The notes beneath the pieces are model-generated. The model searched no databases and was not told the DNA's origin. It was given only the letters and a program-made list of their open reading frames with translations. DNA of 7,853 bases, from positions 1-7,853 of the forward strand of contig USCM01000079.1 in the NCBI GenBank assembly GCA_900553155.1, read 5' to 3'. Below, one piece after another: positions 1 to 5,429 of the stretch. Numbering within the stretch: the first letter of the stretch is position 1; every line of letters begins with the position of its first letter. This DNA is from an uncultured Prevotella sp. GTDB taxonomy: Bacteria; Bacteroidota; Bacteroidia; Bacteroidales; Bacteroidaceae. A program made the position numbers and the translations under genes.

Positions 1-4
1 TTAG

Positions 5-12
5 TAATTTTG
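5..12 (+). promoter_or_regulatory. Putative Bacteroidetes -7 promoter element for the rimP operon
   Basis: TAATTTTG at 5-12 matches the Bacteroidetes primary sigma factor -7 consensus TAnnTTTG. The matching -33 TTTG would lie before position 1 and cannot be seen, so only half the promoter is testable. Transcription would begin near 18-20, leaving a leader of about 57 nt before the rimP start codon, and that leader holds a terminator-like hairpin. No other TAnnTTTG match lies between here and the rimP ATG. Confidence 0.5.
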
Positions 13-25
13 CATCGTTCAGTGG

Positions 26-58
26 AATGAGGGGCTCCGAGAGAGCTCCTCATTTTTT
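26..58 (+). terminator. Terminator-like hairpin in the rimP leader (possible attenuator)
   Basis: The arms 26-37 (AATGAGGGGCTC) and 43-54 (GAGCTCCTCATT) form a 12-bp stem with a single G-U pair (33/47) and a 5-nt loop (CGAGA). The T run at 53-58 overlaps the stem base. This is the classic shape of a rho-independent terminator. It may end transcription of a gene to the left of the window. However, it lies only 18 nt before the rimP ATG and downstream of the only visible promoter element, so operon transcripts from that promoter must read through it. It could therefore work as a leader attenuator. The structure is read directly; the regulatory role is inferred. Confidence 0.72.
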
Positions 59-76
59 ATTCTCTAAGATATATAT

Positions 77-544
77 ATGATAGACAAAAACACCGTAAGA
101 AGCATTGTAGAAGAGTGGCTTGACGGCAAGGAGTACTTCCTTGTCGACATCGAAGTAAGCCCCGACGACCGTATCGTAGTTGAGATAGACCACGCCGACG
201 GAGTGTGGATTGAAGACTGCGTAGAACTGAGCCGTTACATCGAAGACCACCTCAGCCGCGACGAAGAAGACTACGAACTTGAGGTAGGCTCCGCCGGACT
301 GGGACAGCCCTTTAAGGTTGCGCAGCAGTATCACTGCTTCGTGGGCAAGGAGGTAGAAGTGCTCGACGCAGACGGAAAGAAGTACAAAGGCACCCTCAAG
401 AGTGTCGACGGCAACGACTTTATCGTCACGGTGCAAGAAAAGCAGAAGGTTGAGGGCAAGAAGCGCCCGCAGCTTGTGGAGCTGGACCGACAGTTCCAGA
501 TGGACAAGGTGAAATATACAAAATACTTAATAAATTTCAAATAA
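77..544 (+). CDS. rimP: Ribosome maturation factor RimP
   Basis: A 155-residue protein, close to the usual RimP length. RimP binds the free 30S subunit and is needed for its late maturation in the cytoplasm. The N-terminal alpha/beta domain covers about residues 1-82. It includes the segment FLVDIEVSPDDRIVVEID (21-38) and the family signature region YELEVGSAGLGQPFK (66-80), equivalent to the LEVSSPGLxRP stretch of proteobacterial RimP. The C-terminal SH3-like domain follows, with FVGKEVEV (88-95) and GTLKSVDGNDFIV (105-117). The tail is long and basic (KVEGKKRPQ, then VKYTKYLINFK), as I recall for Bacteroidetes members. The ATG at 77 follows an AT-rich leader (GATATATAT) with no Shine-Dalgarno sequence. 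It stops with TAA 3 nt before nusA, so the two are almost certainly cotranscribed and may be translationally coupled. The classical rimP-nusA-infB order supports the call. Confidence 0.95.
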   Translation: MIDKNTVRSIVEEWLDGKEYFLVDIEVSPDDRIVVEIDHADGVWIEDCVELSRYIEDHLSRDEEDYELEVGSAGLGQPFKVAQQYHCFVGKEVEVLDADGKKYKGTLKSVDGNDFIVTVQEKQKVEGKKRPQLVELDRQFQMDKVKYTKYLINFK

Positions 545-547
545 GCT

Positions 548-1810
548 ATGGCAGCAGCAAAGAAAGACGATGTAGTGAGCATGTTCGACTCGTTCAAGGA
601 ATTCAAGGAGACCAAGAACATCGACCGTACCACACTGGTGAGCGTTCTGGAAGAGAGCTTCCGCAACGTTCTGGCTAAGATATTCGGAAGCGACGAGAAC
701 TTTGACGTTATCGTAAACCCCGACAAGGGCGACTTCGAGATATACCGCAACCGCGTGGTTGTGGCCGACGGCGAGGTGGAGGACGAGAACAAGCAGATTG
801 CTCTGAAGGAGGCACGCAAGATAGAGCCCGACTACGAGGTAGGCGAGGACGTGTCGGAGCGTGTGGAGTTTGCCAAGTTTGGCCGCCGCGCAATCCTCAA
901 CTTGCGCCAGACTCTCGCCTCAAAGATTCTTGAGCTCGAGCACGACTCTCTCTACAACAAGTATAAGGACCGCGTAGGTCAGATCATCGCAGCCGAGGTT
1001 TACCAGGTATGGAAGCGCGAGGTGCTCGTGGTAGACGACGAGAACAACGAGCTTATCCTGCCCAAGGCCGAGCAGATACCTGCCGACCAGTACCGCAAGG
1101 GCGAGACAATACGTGCCGTGATAGAGCGTGTTGACAACGAGAACAACAACCCCAAGATTATCCTCTCACGCACAAGCCCAACCTTCCTCCAGCGTCTGCT
1201 TGAGGCAGAGGTGCCCGAGATAGCCGAGGGCGTTATCGCCATTCGCCGCATAGCCCGTATGCCGGGCGAGCGCGCCAAGATAGCCGTAGAGAGCTTCGAC
1301 GACCGCATCGACCCGGTTGGAGCATGCGTGGGCGTCAAGGGTAGCCGCGTACACGGCATCGTGCACGAGCTGTGCAACGAGAACATCGACGTTATCAACT
1401 ATACAGCCAATACCAAGCTCTTCATCCAGCGTGCCCTCTCGCCCGCCAAGGTGTCGAGCATCAACATCGACGAAGAAAACAAGAAGGCAGAGGTATACCT
1501 CAAGCCAGAGGAGGTGAGCCTCGCCATCGGACGTGGCGGCCTTAACATCAAGCTCGCGTCAATGCTTACCGAGTACACCATCGACGTGTTCCGTGAGGTG
1601 AGCGAGGGCGACGCCGACGAGGATATCTACCTCGACGAGTTCTCCGACGAGATCGACCAGTGGGTTATCGACGCCATCAAGGGCATCGGTCTCGACACTG
1701 CAAAGGCTGTGCTCAACGCACCACGCGACATGCTCGTTGAAAAGGCCGACCTCGAGGAGGAGACCGTGGACAACGTGCTCAAGGTGCTGCGTGCAGAGTT
1801 TGAAAACTAA
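548..1810 (+). CDS. nusA: Transcription termination/antitermination factor NusA
   Basis: A 420-residue NusA. It binds RNA polymerase and nascent RNA and modulates pausing, intrinsic termination and antitermination. Domains in order: the N-terminal RNA-polymerase-binding domain (about 1-130, with FGRRAILNLRQTLASKI at 111-127), an S1 RNA-binding domain (about 140-208, ending in PKIILSRTSP), and KH1 (about 225-292). KH1 contains the typical ARMPGERAKIAV (236-247) and the loop GVKG (262-265). KH2 (about 300-350) has the loop GRGG (328-331) in LAIGRGGLNIKLAS. A short C-terminal segment (about 360-420) looks like one helix-hairpin-helix module with GIGLDTAKAVL (379-389). E. coli NusA has two acidic repeats here and is about 495 residues, so this form is shorter, as in many non-proteobacteria. 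The start is 3 nt after the rimP stop, without a Shine-Dalgarno sequence. Confidence 0.97.
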   Translation: MAAAKKDDVVSMFDSFKEFKETKNIDRTTLVSVLEESFRNVLAKIFGSDENFDVIVNPDKGDFEIYRNRVVVADGEVEDENKQIALKEARKIEPDYEVGEDVSERVEFAKFGRRAILNLRQTLASKILELEHDSLYNKYKDRVGQIIAAEVYQVWKREVLVVDDENNELILPKAEQIPADQYRKGETIRAVIERVDNENNNPKIILSRTSPTFLQRLLEAEVPEIAEGVIAIRRIARMPGERAKIAVESFDDRIDPVGACVGVKGSRVHGIVHELCNENIDVINYTANTKLFIQRALSPAKVSSINIDEENKKAEVYLKPEEVSLAIGRGGLNIKLASMLTEYTIDVFREVSEGDADEDIYLDEFSDEIDQWVIDAIKGIGLDTAKAVLNAPRDMLVEKADLEEETVDNVLKVLRAEFEN

Positions 1811-1812
1811 GC

Positions 1813-1875
1813 AGATATAGCATAAGGGAGCTTCGAAATCTGAGAGGATTGTCGAGACTCCCTTAGCGAGTATCT
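1813..1875 (+). promoter_or_regulatory. Long interrupted hairpin in the nusA-infB spacer
   Basis: The core stem pairs TAAGGGAG (1823-1830) with CTCCCTTA (1858-1865). Inside it, TCGA (1833-1836) pairs with TCGA (1852-1855), and AATC (1837-1840) pairs with GATT (1847-1850) around the loop TGAGAG. Outside it, AGATA (1813-1817) can pair with TATCT (1871-1875). No T run follows directly; the nearest (1886-1891) is 10 nt beyond the outermost arm, so it is a poor intrinsic terminator. It may stabilise or process the mRNA between nusA and infB, or regulate infB. Function is unknown; only the pairing is read from the sequence. Confidence 0.5.
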
Positions 1876-1920
1876 AAACACCAACTTTTTTAATACATCA
1901 ATAAGCAAGAAAGGGAAGAC

Positions 1921-1959
1921 GTAAAAGGGTAGCTCCGATTACTTCTTTTACTCTTTTAC
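1921..1959 (+). promoter_or_regulatory. infB leader hairpin
   Basis: GTAAAAGGGTAG (1921-1932) pairs with TTACTCTTTTAC (1948-1959) over 12 positions with two G-U pairs and a 15-nt loop. The hairpin ends 17 nt before the infB ATG, so it lies just upstream of the ribosome landing area. A second CTTTTAC at 1945-1951 offers an alternative pairing partner for 1921-1927, so the element could switch register. No TAnnTTTG promoter is visible in the spacer, which suggests infB is expressed by readthrough from nusA. A regulatory role is inferred only. Confidence 0.4.
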
Positions 1960-1976
1960 TTTTAAAACTATAAAAT

Positions 1977-4835
1977 ATGAGCATCAGGTTAAACAAAGCA
2001 TTACGAGAGTTGAACATAGGACTCCAGACGGCAGTGGAGTTCCTCGAGAAGAGAAGCGATTTGGGTGAGGTCAAGGCCGAGCCAAGCTTCAAGCTCACCG
2101 ACGAGCAATATGCCGCTCTTGCAGGAGCTTTCCAGCAAGACAAGGAAGTGCGTTCGCAAGCAGAAAAACTCTTGCAGAAGAAGCCAAAAGAAAAGAAAGC
2201 CAAGGAAGAGAGTGCACAGGAGCGCCCTCTCGCATCGGGTGTCAAGCAGCAGTACAAGCCACTTGGCAAGATCGACCTTGACAACATCGGCAAGAAACCT
2301 GCCGATAAAAAGCCGGCTAAACCTGAGGCCCGTGTGGATTCTCAGACTAAGACAGCTGCCGTAAGTCAGAAGTCGGCAACCAATAACAGCACACCACGCA
2401 AACCGGCGGCTGCCGACGTTAAAGTGGAAAAGACGGAAAACAAAATAAATCAGAAGCCTGTGGTTCAGAACAAAGAGCACAAAAAAGAAAAAAATCAAGA
2501 GCCTAAGACAGTGGATGCCGCACAGACTGCAACCACTACGGCCGCCGAAGCTGCCAAGACGCAGCCGGCTGAAACAACAAAGTCGGAAACAACACTGTTC
2601 ACTACCAAGAGCGAGAAGAAGATTCTCAACACTCCTAAGGTGAACGTTCTTGGCAAGATCGACCTCGCCACGCTCAACCAGAGCACTCGTCCCAAGAAGA
2701 AGTCGAAGGAGGAGAAACGCAAGGAGCGTGAGGAGAAGGCACAGCAGCAGCGTGGCGACAAGAAGAAGCGCGAACGCATCAACAAGGTGCGCGTCGACAT
2801 CAACGCCGCTTCCAACCAGCCCTCTAACGGCAACGGTGGCAAGCAGAACAACAACGGCAATGCCGGCGGCAGCAGCAAGAACAAGAAGAAGAACCGCAAC
2901 CGTGGCGGCCAGCAGAAGCCGGCTGAGGTGAGTGATGAGGACGTTGCACGCCAGGTAAAGGAGACGCTCGCACGTCTTACAAGCAAGCAGAGCCAGAACA
3001 AGAAGGGCGCCAAGTATCGTAAGGAGAAGCGTGAGGCTGCCCAGGAGAAAATCAACGAGGAGCGTCGCGAGGAGAAGAAGGAGAGCAAGACACTTAAGCT
3101 CACCGAGTTTGTAACCGTATCCGAGCTCGCTACGATGATGAACGTGTCTGTAAACCAGGTCATCGGTACCCTTATGAGCGTAGGCATCATGGTGTCTATC
3201 AACCAGCGCCTCGACGCCGAGACCATCAACCTCGTTGCCGAGGAGTTCGGATTCAAGACCGAATACGTAAGCGCAGAGGTTCAGGAGGCCATCACCGAGG
3301 CTGAGGACGACGAGAACGACCTCGTGCCACGCGCGCCGATTGTTACCGTGATGGGTCACGTAGACCACGGTAAGACATCGTTGCTCGACTATATACGCAA
3401 GACCAACGTTATCGCCGGCGAGGCTGGCGGCATTACACAGCACATCGGTGCATACCACGTACAGCTTGAGGACGGCCGCGAGATTACCTTCCTCGATACC
3501 CCAGGTCATGAGGCGTTTACCGCCATGCGTGCCCGCGGTACACAGGTTACCGACGTTGCCATCATCATCATCGCTGCCGACGACGCCGTGATGCCTACCA
3601 CCAAGGAGGCCATCGCACACGCACAGGCAGCCAACGTGCCTATGGTGTTTGCCATCAACAAGATAGACAAGCCAGGTGCCAACCCCGACCGTGTACGCGA
3701 GGAACTCGCTGCCATGAACCTCCTTGTAGAGGACTGGGGCGGCAAGTACCAGTGTCAGGAGATTAGCGCCAAGAAGGGTCTGCACGTAAACGACCTCCTT
3801 GAGAAGGTGCTTCTCGAGGCAGAGATGCTCGACCTCAAGGCCAACCCTAACCGCAAGGCTACAGGTTCTATCATCGAGTCGTCATTGGACAAGGGTCGTG
3901 GCTACGTCTCTACAGTGCTCGTGTCTAACGGTACACTGCGCGTAGGCGACATCGTCATCGCCGGAACATCATGGGGCCGTATCAAGGCTATGTTCAACGA
4001 GCGCAACCAGCGCATCGAGAGCGCCGGACCTTCAGAGCCTGCAATCATCCTCGGCTTGAACGGAGCGCCTACAGCCGGCGACTCGTTCCACACACTGGAG
4101 ACAGAGCAGGAGGCACGCGAGATAGCCAACAAGCGTTTGCAGCTGCAGCGCGAGCAGGGCTTGCGCACACAGAAGCGCCTCACCCTCTCGGACATCTCAC
4201 ACCGTATCGCCCTCGGTTCGTTCAAGGAGCTTAACATCATCGTTAAGGGTGATACCGACGGTTCTATCGAGGCATTGTCCGACTCGTTCATCAAGCTCTC
4301 TACAGAGAAGATCAAGGTCAACGTTATACACAAGGCAGTGGGTCAGATTTCGGAGAGCGACGTAACGCTTGCCGACGCTTCGGACGCCATCATCGTAGGC
4401 TTCCAGGTACGTCCTTCGGCAGCAGCCCGCAAGCTTGCCGATCAGGAGGGTGTCGAGATCAACACCTACTCTGTAATCTACGACGCCATCGACGACGTCA
4501 AGTCGGCTATGATTGGTATGCTCGACAAGGTTAAGAAGGAGGTCGTCACCGGTCAGGTTGAGGTGCGTGAGGTATACAAGATATCTAAGGTTGGTACCGT
4601 TGCCGGTGCCTACGTTCTTGAGGGTAAGGTTCACCGCGTCGACAAGGCTCGTGTCATCCGCGACGGTATCGTTGTGCACACAGCCGATATCGCAGCCCTT
4701 AAGCGCTACAAGGACGACGTTAAGGAGGTTGCCGCCAACTTCGAGTGTGGTATCTCGCTCGTCAACTTCAACGACATCATGCAGGGCGATATCCTCGAGA
4801 CCTTCACAGAGATTGAGGTTAAGCAGACTCTGTAA
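1977..4835 (+). CDS. infB: Translation initiation factor IF-2
   Basis: A 952-residue IF-2, the GTPase that delivers fMet-tRNA to the 30S subunit and promotes 50S joining. Residues 1-50 form an N-terminal IF2_N-type helical module (MSIRLNKALRELNIG). Residues of about 55-370 are a long, charged and probably disordered linker rich in K, E, Q, N and A, with LGKIDL appearing twice (96-101 and 225-230). A second IF2_N module follows at about 374-426. The G domain shows all motifs: G1 GHVDHGKT (460-467), G2 around GGITQHIGAYHV (484-495), G3 DTPGH (507-511), G4 NKID (561-564) and G5 SAKKG (597-601). Domains II, III and IV follow to the end, including the tRNA-binding C-terminal domain (about 855-950, containing FECGISLVNFNDI). 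The ATG at 1977 follows an A-rich leader (AAAACTATAAAAT) without a Shine-Dalgarno sequence. The protein is complete with no lost GTPase residues. It is the last gene of the operon. Confidence 0.98.
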   Translation: MSIRLNKALRELNIGLQTAVEFLEKRSDLGEVKAEPSFKLTDEQYAALAGAFQQDKEVRSQAEKLLQKKPKEKKAKEESAQERPLASGVKQQYKPLGKIDLDNIGKKPADKKPAKPEARVDSQTKTAAVSQKSATNNSTPRKPAAADVKVEKTENKINQKPVVQNKEHKKEKNQEPKTVDAAQTATTTAAEAAKTQPAETTKSETTLFTTKSEKKILNTPKVNVLGKIDLATLNQSTRPKKKSKEEKRKEREEKAQQQRGDKKKRERINKVRVDINAASNQPSNGNGGKQNNNGNAGGSSKNKKKNRNRGGQQKPAEVSDEDVARQVKETLARLTSKQSQNKKGAKYRKEKREAAQEKINEERREEKKESKTLKLTEFVTVSELATMMNVSVNQVIGTLMSVGIMVSINQRLDAETINLVAEEFGFKTEYVSAEVQEAITEAEDDENDLVPRAPIVTVMGHVDHGKTSLLDYIRKTNVIAGEAGGITQHIGAYHVQLEDGREITFLDTPGHEAFTAMRARGTQVTDVAIIIIAADDAVMPTTKEAIAHAQAANVPMVFAINKIDKPGANPDRVREELAAMNLLVEDWGGKYQCQEISAKKGLHVNDLLEKVLLEAEMLDLKANPNRKATGSIIESSLDKGRGYVSTVLVSNGTLRVGDIVIAGTSWGRIKAMFNERNQRIESAGPSEPAIILGLNGAPTAGDSFHTLETEQEAREIANKRLQLQREQGLRTQKRLTLSDISHRIALGSFKELNIIVKGDTDGSIEALSDSFIKLSTEKIKVNVIHKAVGQISESDVTLADASDAIIVGFQVRPSAAARKLADQEGVEINTYSVIYDAIDDVKSAMIGMLDKVKKEVVTGQVEVREVYKISKVGTVAGAYVLEGKVHRVDKARVIRDGIVVHTADIAALKRYKDDVKEVAANFECGISLVNFNDIMQGDILETFTEIEVKQTL

Positions 4836-4863
4836 TACATATCGAATACATACCGAATACATA
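4834..4863 (+). repeat. Three short tandem copies of AATACATA after the infB stop
   Basis: AATACATA occurs at 4834-4841, 4845-4852 and 4856-4863 with an exact 11-nt period. The linkers are TCG and CCG. The array starts inside the infB stop codon and ends just before the operon terminator. An 11-nt period is close to one DNA helical turn. It may be simple replication slippage in the 3' untranslated region; no function can be assigned. Confidence 0.7.
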
Positions 4864-4870
4864 CATCAAA

Positions 4871-4908
4871 TCCTTGGACATCTCTAACGGGATGTCCAAG
4901 GATTTTTT
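4871..4908 (+). terminator. Rho-independent terminator of the rimP-nusA-infB operon
   Basis: TCCTTGGACATC (4871-4882) and GATGTCCAAGGA (4891-4902) form a perfect 12-bp stem around an 8-nt loop (4883-4890), followed at once by six T (4903-4908). It lies 35 nt after the infB stop and is the expected end of the operon transcript. Only one T run is present, so it acts on + strand transcription. Confidence 0.93.
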
Positions 4909-4910
4909 GT

Positions 4911-5365
4911 TCGCGCCAAAAATAGTGGCAAATCTGCCAGTAATGCCGTATCTTATTGATAATCAGTGGTATAAAGGCTGTCACATTGCCTTTTTTATCG
5001 CTCTATCTGCCATACCATCTGCCAGCCCCTCGCCCCAATGTGCCAGCTCGCAGAAGCGGAAGCAGCGCAACAAAGGCTTAATGACCGACCAATCAAGGCT
5101 TAATGACCGACCAATCAAGGCTTAATGACCGACCAATTAAGGCTTAATGACCGACCAATCAAGCCTTAATGACATAGCAATAAAGGCTCCGTGACGCCAC
5201 CATTCCCGATTTCTTGTGGCCACCTGGCAGATACATAGTATACGCATGTCAGATATCCTGCTACATAACCCCTCTCAAATCGCTATCTGTCAGCCTCTAA
5301 CCCTCTGTGTGTCAACGTTGTAGGCGGAAATATGGCACATTGGTACTTTATTTCTTCAACCAAAC
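4911..5365. other. Repeat-rich intergenic spacer without a credible gene
   Basis: This stretch between the infB terminator and the next promoter holds no convincing gene. It contains the 22-bp tandem array (5073-5204) and the octamer ATCTGNCA six times. Four copies are on the + strand (4932-4939, 5005-5012, 5017-5024, 5285-5292) and two on the - strand (5225-5232, 5247-5254). An 11-bp inverted repeat has arms at 5035-5045 (CCAATGTGCCA) and 5333-5343 (TGGCACATTGG). A small hairpin, TGGCA-AATC-TGCCA, sits at 4926-4939. I see no tRNA, no recognisable riboswitch and no transposase remnant. Confidence 0.6.
5073..5204. repeat. 22-bp head-to-tail tandem repeat array, four clean and two decayed copies
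   Basis: The unit starts AAGGCTTAATG and ends GACCAATC. Copies lie at 5073-5094, 5095-5116, 5117-5138 (last base C to T) and 5139-5160. A diverged copy at 5161-5182 keeps AAG-CTTAATGAC, and a more diverged one at 5183-5204 keeps AAGGCT and TGAC. There are no spacers, so this is not a CRISPR array. The period is not a multiple of three, and the unit carries TAA and TGA on the + strand, so rotation through the frames puts stops everywhere and the array cannot encode a repeat protein. At the copy 3/4 junction CTTAAT (5121-5126) and ATTAAG (5136-5141) can pair. The repeat structure is certain; its role is unknown. Confidence 0.95.
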
Positions 5366-5369
5366 TTTT

Positions 5370-5400
5370 TTTGTCTTCTTGATATTTTTAGCTAACTTTG
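5370..5400 (+). promoter_or_regulatory. Bacteroidetes-type promoter for the exported protein gene
   Basis: A -33 element TTTG at 5370-5373, at the end of a T run, is followed after 19 nt by the -7 element TAACTTTG at 5393-5400. Both elements and the spacing match the Bacteroidetes consensus. Transcription would start near 5406, giving a leader of about 24 nt. That leader contains a small possible hairpin, CTAAT (5405-5409) with ATTAG (5418-5422), just before the ATG at 5430. Confidence 0.78.
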
Positions 5401-5429
5401 CACGCTAATAAAAACTCATTAGTAAAAAG

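Noticed and set aside
1823..1891. Rho-independent terminator between nusA and infB
   Set aside because: The strong stem ends at 1865 (or 1875 with its outer arm), but the T run begins only at 1886, too far from the stem for a normal intrinsic terminator. No promoter follows for infB.
2001..3785. A 594-codon open frame on the - strand opposite infB
   Set aside because: It lies fully antisense to a certain IF-2 gene. Its translation is Leu/Val-rich low-complexity sequence, as expected from reading Lys/Glu/Asp/Asn-rich codons backwards. No promoter or family features are visible.
4874..5125. An 83-codon + strand frame overlapping the operon terminator and the tandem array
   Set aside because: It starts inside the terminator stem and ends inside the repeat array, has no promoter of its own, and its product shows no domain or signal features.
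5073..5204. CRISPR array
   Set aside because: The 22-bp units follow each other directly with no unique spacers, and no cas gene is present.
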